Below are positions 23,101 through 35,781 of a DNA stretch of 64,000 nt, one piece after another. The stretch is taken from assembly GCA_016802295.1 (NCBI GenBank), contig JAESIW010000020.1, forward strand, positions 2,308,120 through 2,372,119, in the 5' to 3' direction. Both the position numbers and the translations under genes were made by a program. The notes below the pieces were generated by a model. The model was not told the origin of the DNA. It ran no database searches and was given only the letters and a program-made list of their open reading frames with translations. The DNA is from Brachionus rotundiformis. Lineage: Eukaryota > Rotifera > Eurotatoria > Ploima > Brachionidae. Positions within the stretch are counted from its first letter, which is position 1. The number at the start of each line of letters is the position of its first letter.

Positions 23101-26100
23101 ACACATATTTTAAATAAAATAATATTAAAATCTTTATCTATACCATTCTCATAATACTATAATCATATTAGAGAAAATATTGTCGATGGTCGAGTTTGAT
23201 AAAACTTTGTCTTTGGTATGGTTAATTTCAGGTGCATAAAATGACAATTGGTCATGCGATCAAGCCTTGATACATCTCATACATTTACTATATTTACTTA
23301 TTGATATTTCGTTCAAACTAGTGGATTTTAATCTATTTACTTTTTAGGAATTGATTAAAATTTCAATGTTAAATGACACGAGCTACACTATCTAAATTGT
23401 TCGACGTTTATCTTTAATCAAACACTCTAAGCGTTAAGCTAACAATTTTTAAAATAAAAAATATTTTCATATCAACTTAAAAATGACAATTAAAATAGAT
23501 CTATAATTTGTGTCATATCGAATTAAAGCGATCTGTTTTAATTGAATTTCCTTTCAGGTTAAATTAAGAACAACAACTTGGACACAATGGTTCATATGTG
23601 GCATTCTAATGGCAATCGGTTGGACTTCAAGATCAAGTGGATAAAAAATATTTCTACTCAACACCTCATTACACGAAATCGATTATTATATGTCCTTAAA
23701 AGTTAAATAATTAATCCATTTCGAGTGGTTTGTTTTCTTAAAGAAATTTTTTTTATGACTAACAACCCTACGGGAAATAACAACTAAAATAATTAAAAAA
23801 TAATATTTTTGTAAAAACGTATAATTTTTCAAGTAGTTTATTACGTAGAATTTATTGAATTAATCATGCTCGAATATTGTTATTCAACAAGAGCTATTGA
23901 AATTAAAATTTAATATTTAAGTCGAAATATTAAATTTTAATAAAAAGAAAATTGTTTAAAAAAAGATCTAATCAGCATTTAACACCTATTGCCCATGGGT
24001 TTCAAATTTTAATTAAAAGATCCTATTTAGCCCTGAGATCAGCTTGTTTTTATTGTGACTCCCTTAATTAAATTAAATCCCAAAAATGAAAAAATCAACT
24101 ATTAGTTGCGTATTAAATGCCTTATGGTCATTTAATCAATCACATAGAAACTACTGCCGCATCTAATCTAATATCTTAATAAAACTTGGAATGCTAGAAA
24201 TTCGAGATGATTAGACCCTAAACTCCGAGGAATCGTTCATATCTAAACAAATTTAAGTAATTAAATGACTACATTTTCTCTAAATCAGATAAAATATTCC
24301 TTGAAGAATTTGACACTTGTTTCTATTTTTGATCACTTATCTTTATTACCATCTAGAAAATAACTAAAAATTTACTTAGCTTGACTAATAGTGATTAAAT
24401 ATAATTATTAAATGTCTTAACTTATCTTAAGTGCTTGGTATGAAAACGCTTAAGCAAAGAAAGACTTAATGATCAAATCAATTGGATACGTTTATCTGTA
24501 TGATTTATCCTAAAATAAAAATATTGGTGAGTTTGAAATCAATTTAGAATATTAAGCTTATATTTGAGTGGTTTCAAGAACTTAAATTTTCTATCTTGCT
24601 TTGTAATCTAAAAAAAGAAATTATCTGTTTACTTGTTTAGGATAATATAAACAAAATTTGATTACAAAATAGCTATAAAACACCGAGATAAAAGACCTTA
24701 GTTTTCATTAAGTTCTCAGTTCGCACAATTTTTAATAATTACAATTCATTAATCAAAAATACGGAAAATTACTAAGGGCTCTCGTAAAACTCGATATAAC
24801 AAAAAACTGTTTAATTTAAAAAAAAAACTAATTTTAAAAGAATAAGAAAATATTCGCATTGGTAACCACAAACTTTCTTAATTCAAAGAGGCCATATAAA
24901 AAATGGTTTGTTTGAGTAACTAGTGAATAAATATAGATTTTTTTCACTTAACTTTGGACTCGAAATAAAAATATTTAAGTCTTAAATTTTAGATTTAAAA
25001 AAAAATATGAATCTCTGCTGATAGAATAAACATATTAACCTGAATATTTTTGACGAGCCAAAACTGGCCACAATTACTTGTAATTAAACTTGGGACATAT
25101 TTAGGAAATATACCAATATTTTACGAAATGTCAAAAGTATTGATTGAAAAAACTAAATATTAAAAATTCTTCAAAAATTAGATTAGAATTCTGTTAGAAA
25201 TTGGGTCTAATTAGCCAACGCTGAACAAAGCCCCAATGGACAATAATTAGAATTCAAGTAGGTATGCTGCTGTGAATGCAAATAAGGCTGGGATTAGACT
25301 CGGAACAATGAGCCAAAACAATGTTCTCTTTGCTAATTCTCAATAAGACTCATAATTACAGATCCAAAACTTTATCAGTGTCATTAGGGCCTATTCTCAG
25401 GTCTCATTTCACAATTTATCACAATGAAATGTTTTTGTAAGACCTTATGTTCAAATTTTGAATGAACAAATGTTTTAATTTGCAACATAATCTCTTTTGT
25501 AGACTACATAGTTGAACTATTAGACAGATTTCAAATGCTTTATCTTCTTTAACTTGAATTTAATTTCTACTACTCTAAAATTTTGAATTAATTGAATTTT
25601 TTGAGAAACCCTATTTATATGTTTGAGGTTTTATTTTATTAAAAATAAAAAAAGTTGACACCGAAAACGAGTTTGAACTCAATTTTATTTAGTCTAGAAA
25701 TTGATAGAGAGAATCGATTTTGACATTGACAATTTTAGCACAGGGTTCGATATCAATTGGACTAAACAATTGATGGCCATTAATCCGGAATTGTTTGAAT
25801 TCAAAAACCTATTAACTCTCCATTGATACCATTTGAGATCAATAAATCTATTCACACGTAAACGAACATTAAAAGCTTGTTTATAAAACTTTTCAATACT
25901 TGAGTATTTTGAATTTTTTTCTTTTGTTCGAACAAATTAGCAACAAATATCCTGAATAATTTAAATGAAAGTTAACTATTTCCTTTCTCTAAATTTTGTT
26001 CAATTTACGATCAATTTACAGTGCTGATATTCCAAGATCGATTGAGCCAAATAATTTATCTGCATCATTTAGCCCAATCGAATTATGTAACTTCAAGGAA

Positions 26101-27431
26101 GTTATTCACAAAATCTTCTCGTTCAGGATATTCGATTAAAGAAACTTCAATATCAAATACAATTAATCTACTTCTTATCGGAATATCAGTTTTAACTATT
26201 TATTAATCATACTTTAAATAAAATAGCAATAACAATATTTGAAATTCTGAAAAAAATTTCAATTTGTTTCCGAATTTCTAATCAAATTTAATTGAATAGA
26301 ATTAAAATATTAAATTTATTTTCTAAGGTATTCATTTTCTCACTCGAGTCTTCAAGTTAAAGCCCTCAATATTAAATATTCTGTAAAAATATTAAAATTT
26401 AAACTATAAATAAAATTGTTTAAAGAGATTTTCTAAATAGTCGCATTAATATTCAAACCATATCTAATTGCAAAGAATAATGATATATTGTTTGCAGTAA
26501 ATTAAGATAAAAACCTTATTTAGGCTATTTGACACGATAAAATAATTTGTTCAATCTGTTATTATCTTATTGCATTTAAAAATAAAAAAAATTTAGCAAA
26601 TATTTGGTCGCGCCTAAAAGAAAAGCTACTTAGATAGATTAGACCAAAGAATTAAACAAGTCAATCTACTTGATTTATTGTATTGAAAACAAATAGAACT
26701 TAGTCTAGGTTTTGGCTATAAATTTTAAGATGACTCTCGAATTTTACGCTCTCAAGATTTTATTGTTTAAACGATATAATAATGGATTTAAATTAAAATT
26801 TTTAAATTTTACATATGCAGCCTTGGAGTTGTTTGGTAAAAGGCATAAATTTTCCATACATTTCTATTTGAAAAAAACTTTTACCAATCACTCGGATTTG
26901 AAATTTTTCCGAAAGTCAAGAGTCTGGTAGAGTAAAAATATTTGCTATATGTGAGCAAAATGTTGTCGAAGACACGACTTAAATGATGATAAATATTCTA
27001 TAAAGAATAAAAGCTTTGGCTAAATTAAGTCGTCTAAAATTTCTTAAAGACTTCGCACATGATTGAATTTTCACTAAATCTTAAGCTTCATGAGTTCGTG
27101 ATTTTTGCGAAGTGTATGACTCATTACCAAAGTATAAAAACAAATCAAGTTCTAAATTAAATTTCTTTTCATCAATCATAAGAAAAAAGTGAAATTAAAA
27201 ACTATTTCAATTAAAAAAAAAGAGCCAAAATTATAAATTTCAAGGTATTAAATTATCTATCAAAATAAAGTCCACATGTTGAAATATTTGCTTAGGATTT
27301 TGCTTGCTTTTTGATCATATGCCGTTGTTTTTTGGTTTTAATTTAATTCTTCATTTACTAAAAATTGATTTAAGTTTAGAATAAAATTAAAAGCATGAAA
27401 TTATAAATTTTATTTTTGATTATTTTAAAAT

Positions 27432-28067
27432 TTAATCCGATGTCTGCATAGGCATTTCGATGCATACAATGTTCTTGTTTCTGTCACCAACAATTCTCAT
27501 TTTTACCTGGCCCTTGACCTTAATTAAAAAAATTAGCCTAAAAAAAATAGAATACCAGTAGATTTTACAATCGGAAAACTATTTAATATAGGTACTGAAA
27601 ATTCTATTTGATTTTCAACATTTCTATCAGCCGGGCATGCGGCACCTATTTATTTTAAATCAAAAAACTGATAGTTGTTTAAAAAGTATTAAACCTAAAA
27701 GACATCCATTGTTTTCATTTAGACCAAAATTGAATGAAAAACCTGATATAGTTGCCGAAAATTTTGGCCTTAAAGTCAATGAACTGATTGCTTAAATTTC
27801 TATTAATTTTCATTATAAATTATTAGGAAAATTTACTTGGAGTAAATTTTATTTTTACATTAGCGTCTTTTCCTTTAATTAGTTTACATGGCGTTTCAGT
27901 GCAGCCTTCAATTTCGACTTTTGTTACAAAACCATTTTTGGATCCTAATATTCTTTTAATTATTTAACAAAATAAAAACTAAAAGTAAAATAAAAACCGC
28001 AATCTTTGAATTCAATTTGCGCTGCGCAAAATCCAATAATTAAATAAATAAAATAAATTGAAAACAT
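27432..28067 (-). CDS. NPC2-like ML-domain secreted lipid-binding protein, divergent copy
   Basis: Five short exons on the - strand join in phase: 28067-27998, 27944-27837, 27790-27695, 27645-27569 and 27518-27432, giving 145 residues. The four introns are only 46-53 bp. A signal peptide (MFSIYFIYLIIGFCAA) is followed by QIEFKDCGSKNG, the usual NPC2 start, and all six family cysteines are present (DCG, GC, PC, GC, AC, VC). The final exon contains QVKMRIVGDRNKNIVCIEMP, like the last beta strands of NPC2. ML-domain proteins carry sterols or other lipids in the lysosome lumen or outside the cell. The usual Pro-rich strand after the third cysteine (IPFPLP in the neighbour) reads ISGFSFNFGL here, so the ligand may differ. 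It lies 1.07 kb downstream of a paralogue on the same strand. Confidence 0.85.
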
Positions 28068-29140
28068 TTTGATTAATTTTTATATTTTAAAAATCATTTT
28101 ATAGATAAATAATCTTGAGTTTAATACGACTTTTTTGAAAAATAAATAGGTAGCTTATTTTTTAATAAGGATTACTAAATTAAAAATTCATTGTAATATT
28201 TTCCAAAAAAATATTTCAAATTATAAATATTATAAACTAGAATACTTCAAATGTTAACTATACATTTTTAAGTAATTCTTAGAATTAGAACAATTTAAAA
28301 AATAAAAAGAAAATAATAAATTTTTTATTTAAATTTTGAAGAAAAAATTAAATTTTTATCGGCTAGTCAAAAAGTCTTAAATGAGTCTAGATTTTAAATA
28401 ATTGTTTGATTAGGACTTAATTTATATTTAGGTTTCGATTCAACATAAATTTTTTATTTTAATTTTTTTCGAGAATCTAAATTTTAATTACTTTAGATTG
28501 TTAATTCTTTATTTGATTTCAATAAAATTTTAATTAAAACATTTTAATTAAGTTTAATTTCAATGGATTTTCAGTTATCAAAATAAATCATATTTTAAAT
28601 TTTTTAGCTATCTTTTAAACTAATTTTTATATAAAATTAAAGTCTTTTGGAGAAAATATCACTTAGAACAATTTATTATCAAAATTCTAATTTTGTTTAA
28701 ACTTTAGTAGTTTAACTGGAACAAATATACAAATAAATCATTATGATAAAACGATGACGTGAAAACGATAATTTGATGTCCTGTAAAAAATTTAAGACAA
28801 AGAAATTTTAATTGGAAAATAAATACAGAAAAATAAATAGAATTACTTAAAAATTAATTAACGTTTTAGAAAAATAAACAGAATTGATTCAAAGGAAGTT
28901 AAATTTTATCTTATGTAAATATTTTATGGAATGAAAATATTTCTTACTTCTTGACTTCACTCGTTTGATCAACATTAAAATATAATAAATTTTCTAAATC
29001 ATATTCATACAATAAATTTTTATGAATTTATATATTGTCATTAATTAATCATTAATTTTGTTTAATTTAATAGAAAAATTGCAACTTATATTCTGTAGAA
29101 TTTTCTTTATTAGGTTTAATTATTTAACAAAACAATATAT
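28068..29140. other. intergenic region between the two ML-domain genes
   Basis: Very AT-rich, with no reading frame worth reporting and no exon-like segment in the family's frames. It probably holds the promoter of the downstream copy and the 3' end of the upstream copy. Confidence 0.6.
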
Positions 29141-29689
29141 TTATGATGAAATTTTAACTGGAAATTGGAAGCAAACAATATTATTATTTGATTCGGTCAA
29201 AAATTGTATTCTTACATCAACACTTAGCTAAAAAAATCCAAAAAATAATTTTTTTTAAGTGGTTGTTAAAAAAATATACCGATGGATATTCGTTTAAAAT
29301 TGGCAATTTGAGTTCAACACTATTTTGAGAATTAGCTTGAGCCGGACAGTTTGCATTTAGATTGCAAGCGTTATCATCTGGTAACGGAAATGGAATTGGT
29401 ATGCCAAAAATAACTCCAGATACCTTTGCTCTAATTGAAGTTGAGTCAATGTCTTAATTTAAAAAATAAATGACCAAAAAAAATGCTTATTTACAAAAAA
29501 ACTTTGGTTAAATGTAGCTTTCATCGATGCGTCGGTTCCTTTTGTTAATGTGCATGGAGTTGAGGCGCATCCTTCGATCTCTAAATCAGTCAATAGTCCA
29601 TTTTTGCTTCCGCAATCTTTCCAAGTGATTTGAGCTCTGCTTGAGTCTATCAAGACCAAAGTAATAGCCAAAAATATAAGCTTAAACAT
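29141..29689 (-). CDS. NPC2-like ML-domain secreted lipid-binding protein
   Basis: Three exons on the - strand join in phase: 29689-29503, 29452-29280 and 29227-29141, giving 148 residues. The signal peptide (MFKLIFLAITLVLIDSSRA) precedes QITWKDCGSKNGLL. The six cysteines of the family are present, and exon 2 carries VSGVIFGIPIPFPLPDDNAC, very close to the PFP segment of NPC2. The last exon has NNNIVCFQFPVKI. Its two introns match the second and fourth introns of the adjacent paralogue in position and phase, while the paralogue has two more; tandem duplication followed by intron gain or loss is inferred. The first donor site (CAAA|GTTTTT) is weak, but the frame and the conserved position leave little choice. 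The product is expected to bind sterol or another lipid in lysosomes or the extracellular space. Confidence 0.88.
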
Positions 29690-30076
29690 TTTAAAATTTA
29701 AAAATTGTCGTCAAATTCTTTGTTACACTTTTTATAGTAAATAAAAAACATGATAAAAAAAGATCTTGCCACTTTTTTTAAAAACAATTAGGTAACAAAA
29801 ATTTTCTTATCTAAAGTTAAAAATCGACTGATGGGATTTTAGACATTATTTATCCAAGTCGTATGATTTTTCAGAAAAAAAAATTTTAAATGTAACATTT
29901 TATTTTAAAAGCTTTTCAAATAAAAAAGATCAAAATCTCATCAAAAACTAAATGAAAATATTCTAATAGTATTGAGAAAACAAGGTTGAGCTATTGTGTA
30001 AATTACTAAAATTAGAACAAAACTAAAGACTAAAGATCATAATCAGAATTAAATTTTTTTAAAAACCGGTCTAGTT
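29690..30076. other. short intergenic gap
   Basis: This 387-bp AT-rich gap separates the UDP-glucose pyrophosphorylase stop codon from the start of the ML-domain gene on the same strand. I see no coding content; it must contain the ML gene's promoter and the 3' end of the upstream gene. Confidence 0.6.
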
Positions 30077-31901
30077 TTAATGGTCCAATATACGCAAGTT
30101 GCCAGAAACAATTTTGTTTTCTAATATTGCACCAGCAGGTATGTCTATACGATCACCGTGATTGGCAATAATGATAACTGTACCCTTTAGATAAAATTTG
30201 ATTAAAAAATATAATTAAAAATATAAATATTATTTACTCGAAGAATAACAGACTTTCCGAAAGTAACATCACCAGATACAGTCAAATGATCAAGTTCAAG
30301 GCAATCTGGTATACTTCCGAAGCGTTTCAAGAACTCATTAACTTTGGAAAATCCACTTCCCAATTTGACTAAAGGAACTGAAGGAAATGATCGTTTTGGA
30401 TTCATTTCTAACAATCCTTTTTTCTGCGTATACAAATTACTCATTATAAGCATCAAATCGCTGGTAGTCTTGACAGGTAAAAATCTGCTTCTTGGTACAT
30501 TAATACCAACAGCACCGTTAAAGCTTTTTATGGCAGCACCTGAAGCTGTTTCCAATTGAATGACATTTACGCCTTTTTCAGTTGTTTTATTATTGACAAT
30601 AATTTCCATATGTAAGGTCTCTTCTTCGATCACTCTTTCTATGGCCCGTAGATTAATCCATAAGTTGTTGGTATTGAAGATTCTATTAAAAGAAAAATAT
30701 CAAATAATTTACCAAAAAATCTAGAAAAAATATTCTTTAGTTAAATTATTAAAAGATAAACGTGGTAAATTAACTGACTATTTCAAATGTAACTAAGATA
30801 TCAATAATTTTAATTTTAAATAATTTTAAAATGTAGAAATTTAAAAATAAAGTTATTACTTAAATTTGCTGACACTTTTAAATTCGTCAACATGTTCTTT
30901 GGGTACCTGAGCTATTTCGAGCAATCTCAATTTACCATGATAATTGATTAAAGTACCACCTTTAACGTCTGCTCTTGTTTTATCTGTTACTTCCATAAGA
31001 AATTCTGGAGATTTGTTGTTATTTGGTGGATTGAGCAAAAAATTCAAAATGTTCATGTCAACTGTGGCGCCTAAGTTGTCACTATTGGAGACAAAAACAT
31101 ATTCTTTGCCTTCATTGATAAACATTTTCAACAAGCCCGAGTTGTAGAATGATTCGTATAAATCACCATGGCCAGGTGGATACCACGACTCGACATCAGA
31201 ATCAAAAGCAGCCGATTTGGCAATCGGCAACAAGTTTTCTTTATCGACTCTGGGATATCTCGATTGGTTAAATGTGTAGATCTTTACCTTTATATGATTG
31301 TACTTGTTGATTACTTTGTTAGTTTCTTCATCTGTGTTAAACGAATTCATAAGGACTAATGGTACATTTACATCGTAAGCCAGATTAATGTTTTCCAATT
31401 GGCGGATAATCAAATCCAAAAATGTTAAATCATCTCTGACTGTGATTGTACTTTTCGGACCTTTGCATCCCATTGAAGTTCCCAAACCACCATTTAGTTT
31501 GATAACAATCAATTTGTTTAAATTAGCTCTTATGTTTTCAAAGCTCAGGGAATTATTAATTATGTTACCATATGTCACAATGGCCTCTTTTGGCAATGGT
31601 TCTATATTTGCCCATTTAAAATCAGAGTCATCAGGGCATAGATAGCGCTGAAATAATTTCTCAAATCCATTGAATTCGGTTCTTATGGTCTCTGCCTCAT
31701 TTTGCGGTGCAGTCAACAATAATTTATCCAATTCTTTTTTTAATTGAGATGAGGCGTCACGTTTGGTCAAAGCTTTGAATTCGTTCAATTCGACTTGACT
31801 GGGTGTACGCTGGTGACGCTAAATGTAGCGATATAAAGTGTCTTTAAAATTAAATGGCTCAAGCTTACTCGTCTTCCTTCAATGTTGTTTGATGAGTCCA
31901 T
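30077..31901 (-). CDS. UGP2: UTP--glucose-1-phosphate uridylyltransferase (UDP-glucose pyrophosphorylase)
   Basis: Four exons on the - strand join in phase: 31901-31869, 31818-30860, 30682-30238 and 30184-30077, giving 514 residues (human UGP2 is 508). The enzyme makes UDP-glucose from UTP and glucose-1-phosphate in the cytosol, feeding glycogen, glycoprotein and glycosaminoglycan synthesis. The nucleotide-binding loop KLNGGLGTSMGCKGPKS, the YPPGHGDLYESF motif, the VFVSNSDNLGATVD strand and the VKTTSDL lysine segment are all present. The C-terminal left-handed beta-helix (SGDVTFGKSVILRGTV...) that mediates oligomerisation is intact. The first exon encodes only 11 residues (MDSSNNIEGRR), found by its ATG and GTAAGC donor. 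The start lies 246 bp from the stop of the upstream ZFPL1 gene on the same strand. Confidence 0.96.
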
Positions 31902-32147
31902 TATTTTAGTTTTTAAATCTTAACTTTTTATATTCATTTATTTAAAATAAAATAAAATATTATTTTTCAAAATAAATCACTTTATTATTAGTGATTAAGA
32001 AATTTATTAAAAATAAACTTTTTCAAAAAATAAACGCAACTTTTATGCAATTTTGTTTTAAAAAAAAATTTTACATAAAAAATATTTAAAAAATTTTGTT
32101 TTTATTAAGTTAAGGGAAAAAAACTTAAATGGCATTAATAGTTGATC

Positions 32148-33497
32148 TTATTGAACTCTTATATTGGGATTATTCAATGGATCGAAGGCCGGGTCGTCCT
32201 CAGTGGTGATTGAACCCAGCCGACTGAATATAACAATAAGAGTAAAAAGACAAATAAAAATAAAAATTATAAAAAAAAGTATTTTTTTTTGGCGTGTTAT
32301 TCGCCATCTCTTAGAAACTTGACGAGATCTACAAAAAATTAAAAATTATTCTAATTAATTAGATTAGACCTCTAGCACAATTCTTGTTTTTAAGTTTTTT
32401 TTATTTCGTTTATAATCTACTAGTTTAAAAAGGTGTTCTTTTTAGCTAAAGGCAAAATAAATATCTAAAAATTTGTAATGTGCTAGAAATCTCAACAAGC
32501 TTTAGTAATTTACTTTAATAATCTAGATAACCACTCAAACAGAGGCCTCCTTTTGTATTTGTTCTCACCTGTATCGTTCTCTAAATTATCTATATTCAAC
32601 ACAACGCCAAGAGTGGGATCGTATGCTGGCACCAAATTACTAGTTTCGGTAAAATTAGCCCTATTTTTGGATATATTCTCATAAGCTGCAAAAGTGGTAT
32701 TATTGTTCGAAGGCTGGGATATCTGGCCAAATTGTGTATTTGAGGCCATTTGAGGGCTTTCAGTCACCTGTTTGTTTGTTTTTTTCTCTTTGACAATCAC
32801 AAACCCGTTGCTTTCGTCATCCGTAGTTGTGGAATGTATATTAGATGAAGAGGGAATTTTTGGAATATCAGACTCAACAGGGCTTGGATTATCAGGACTA
32901 GAATTATCATCCACCTCAATCTTATTTAAAAATTGAGCTCATTAGAACACAAATTTCATAATTAATGTTATTAAAGCTACCAGTGATTGGCCTAAACCGG
33001 CTCTTGCCCACGAAGCAGTCTCCAGTTTTTGCTTCAGAACATCGACCACTGGCGAAACCAAGTGAGATGGTGGAAAGATGCACTCTTTGCATGAGGGGCA
33101 CTGATAGCCCGCAGGTGCCGTATTGGCCGGAAGTTCTGACGCATATTTGTCCAAACAAGCCCAATGAAAGACATCTTTGGTAAATTTAAATAGAAGATGG
33201 CTATATAAATGGCTAGTTACAATTTACCATAGCAAGCCAGGCGAACAGTTGGTTCTTCGCTTAACAATTTTCTACATAAAGTACATATTGGATTATAGTC
33301 GCTATCTTGTAACCATTGTACATAAGATTGCACAATGCACTTAAAATTTTCAAACCAAAATTAATGCTTTGATCCTATCTTAATAATTAACTAACTCGTT
33401 CATGGTCTGAGACTAAACAATACTCGCAAACATTAACATCATGCTCGAAACAATAGAGATTAGTTACTTTACGTTTTTGACATTTACACAGACCCAT
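32148..33497 (-). CDS. ZFPL1: zinc finger protein-like 1 (Golgi membrane RING/B-box protein)
   Basis: Five exons on the - strand join in phase: 33497-33396, 33339-33228, 33174-32981, 32920-32514 and 32328-32148, giving 331 residues (human 310). The start MGLCKCQKRKVTNLYCFEHD and the following CEYC, CIVQSYVQWLQDSDYNP and CTLC segments are the B-box-like and RING-like zinc region of ZFPL1. ACYDVFHWACLDKYASELP and GYQCPSC complete it. A Ser/Asn-rich linker leads to KRRPLFEWLSRLLK. The last exon gives a basic stretch, one transmembrane helix (FIIFIFICLFTLIVIFSRLG) and the conserved tail DPLNNPNIRV. ZFPL1 is an integral cis-Golgi protein that binds GM130 and supports Golgi structure. The C-terminal halves of exons 1-3 also read open in other frames, which is coincidental. 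Confidence 0.95.
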
Positions 33498-35268
33498 TTA
33501 AGAAACAACAACTCTATATATCCAATTATTAATAATTTAAAAAATATTTGGAAGAACAGGGATTAAACTGAGGGGGCAGGTGTTCTCTTAAAATTTCCTA
33601 ACCATCTATAATGATGTGTATTTGAGTTATGAATTAAAATTTTAAATTATGCATTGGTGTGTGCATACGTGGATTAGTCAAAAAGCGTTTTAAAGGAATT
33701 GTAATTAAGTATCGCACCAAATTTTTGATGGCGTGTTGCTTACTCTAAAAATAATTTTTAAGCGCAAAAAAAGCATCTAGGTTTAGAGATTAAGTTTAAA
33801 ACATACTTTATGGATGATGATGAATATATCTCTTTATCAGCCAGAATTTTTTATGGTTATAGCAATTTTGTTTGGCAATATGTGAATTTTTAAATTCTTT
33901 TAAATATTTCTATTTGGAAATAATTTATTCAAGTAAAGAGCTAATAAAATTTTAAATAAATTAAAATAATAATTTACAAAAGTTTAGAAAATTTAGCTCC
34001 AATTTTGCTTATTTGATAATAATTAGAGCAAAAATATTATTAATTTTTTGTCATTGAAATTATTTTAAGATTTTTTGTTTACTATATGTAGGTTAATTAC
34101 TTTTCAACTAATAAAATTTTATTTGCAGGAAAAAGCAAATTATCGATATTCAGATGTTTTATATTTTGTGAGATTTTTAAGTAATTTTTACTATCCCATG
34201 ACTTAACTAAATTAATGTAATAATTCATGTTGGAAACTAAAACCATCAAATTGCTGATATTTTTTTTTTTTTTTTTTATTTTAAGCATCGCCTTATAGGC
34301 GTCTACTGAAATAGATAAATAAATAAAATAAAAATTTTAAAATAAAGTACTGACTATTACAATTTAAAGTCAATTAAGATATGCTGACTGGAACCATAAT
34401 TTCTAATTTTCTTAGATAAATTTCCTTGGAACTTGTTTATGAGTCAAGCTTGTCAAAAAATCAAGAATTTTCGATTACTGAAAAAAAATTGTAATTTTGT
34501 GCTTTTTTGATTTATGAATGGTATAAGAAAAGAACTGAACCAAAAGATCAGAAATATTATTATTTTTTAATGGTTAAAAATTTTGATACACTTTTTATTA
34601 ACTATTATTTTTAACAACAATAAAAGTCTGTTTGTCATGCCCAAAACCTCTTGAATTGGACACTAAGAAAATAAAGAAATTGAAATTAAAACTTTAGATT
34701 GCAGAATATACTTACAAATATCCTTGGTTCAGAACCATTTTCATTATACTAGGAAAATTATTAAACACTAGAGAAGAATTAAAGCATGCTGATTCTTATG
34801 GATAAAAATCAAAAATTAATCGTCAATTAGTGCATATGAATAATGATAAAGTATTTTTGTCTTGTAAAAATTTACGCAATCATAATTACTTAATGAATTT
34901 TAAAACCAATAGACGTCAGTATGCTTTGTTAATGATATTATTGAAATTTTTGCATTTCTGGCTCTTCTGATAAACTAGATTTTTAATTATTTTAATTATT
35001 AAATTGAATAAAATGAAAAGTAATCAAAATTGGATGGAATTGAATTTTCAGACAGCAATGCTTGAGATATTAATTATATGAGGATTGATTTTTCTTATTC
35101 AAAAATATGTTTTTTTAAAAAAAAAAAATAAGTATCTATTCTTAGAAACATAAATAATGGTCAATTTATAGCAATTAGATTAGATTATACGGAGTTAGAA
35201 AAATTAAATTTTGGAAATTAAAAAATACTAATCAGAATTTATATAAAAATATTTGAATGATTTGTTTA
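33498..35268. other. intergenic region
   Basis: No gene supported. It contains the ZFPL1 5' flank, a patch of slightly higher G+C near 33550-33740 without any reading frame, and a long poly-T run near 34259-34277 that makes a spurious lysine-rich frame on the - strand. Confidence 0.6.
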
Positions 35269-35781
35269 TTAAACAAAATTACTGTACATAAAATTTCTTC
35301 GTTTTAAAACTGTTTGATTTTTAATCTTTCGATTTGTTCTCATCAATTCAAGCTCTTGTCTAAATCGGCTAAAAGATGGCATTTTAAATTGGTAATGTTT
35401 TTCGTTCGGAAAATCATTTATCTTTTTAATATTATCTAATTTTGTGTTGGTATTTGGTATTAAATTTCCCATTTGAGAATTGTAGTTTCTATGAGTAAGC
35501 CTTGTGCTACTATTCGTATCGGGATCTATAACTTTTTTGTTAAAAAAGTCCAAATTTGATTCAAAAAAGTAAAAGCTTCCATGACTGCTAAAAGTTGTTG
35601 ATGATCGTTCTAAATCTGATTCAAATTTTGACTGAGCATTAAAACTTGGAATTCGTTCACTTTTTTTAGATGAATTGAATGAATTGAATAAAAGTGGCCT
35701 GGGCTGATTTCTTATTCTTAACTGATTTACCGAAAGACTTAGGCCAATATCATTTAGATTATTTTGCCTACTAAAACTCAT
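35269..35781 (-). CDS. hypothetical basic Ser/Asn-rich protein
   Basis: A single 170-residue frame starts at an ATG and ends YSNFV. I do not recognise it. The composition is rich in Ser, Asn, Arg, Lys and Phe, with no signal peptide, membrane segment or cysteine pattern. Codon use looks protein-like rather than random, and the frame is clearly longer than the chance frames of this AT-rich background. The C-terminal third (PSFSRFRQELELMRTNRKIK) could form a basic helix. It may be a complete small gene or the terminal exon of a larger one, since an acceptor-like TTTCTAG lies just upstream of the ATG. It stands alone between ZFPL1 and MED17 with more than 1.7 kb of empty DNA on each side. Confidence 0.5.
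   Translation of the reverse strand: MSFSRQNNLNDIGLSLSVNQLRIRNQPRPLLFNSFNSSKKSERIPSFNAQSKFESDLERSSTTFSSHGSFYFFESNLDFFNKKVIDPDTNSSTRLTHRNYNSQMGNLIPNTNTKLDNIKKINDFPNEKHYQFKMPSFSRFRQELELMRTNRKIKNQTVLKRRNFMYSNFV

Larger units (their letters stand above)
14796..27431. other. 12.6-kb gene desert
   Basis: I find no supported gene here. The longest frames are about 60-113 codons, mostly without recognisable content. The region holds two clusters of palindromic GTAGCTAC-type repeats (14932-14993 and 16738-16794), an ATCC/ATCA simple repeat (16043-16070) and a possible decayed LINE tail (19590-20179). It lies upstream of the LRR receptor gene and downstream of the ML-domain cluster. Neighbouring intergenic gaps are mostly 0.2-3 kb, so the length is exceptional. 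It may carry regulatory DNA, long non-coding transcripts or distant untranslated exons; the sequence alone does not decide. Confidence 0.6.

Noticed and set aside
26021..26930. two short + strand frames in the gene desert (26021-26206, 26712-26930)
   Set aside because: No motifs, no supporting splice structure and no resemblance to known families.
27432..33497. the ML-ML-UGP2-ZFPL1 cluster as a functional operon
   Set aside because: The genes share strand and short gaps but no pathway, and no leader or polycistronic evidence is visible. The possibility is kept only as part of the spliced-leader finding.
34097..34288. 63-codon lysine-rich frame on the - strand
   Set aside because: It is produced by a poly-T run and surrounding AT-rich DNA.
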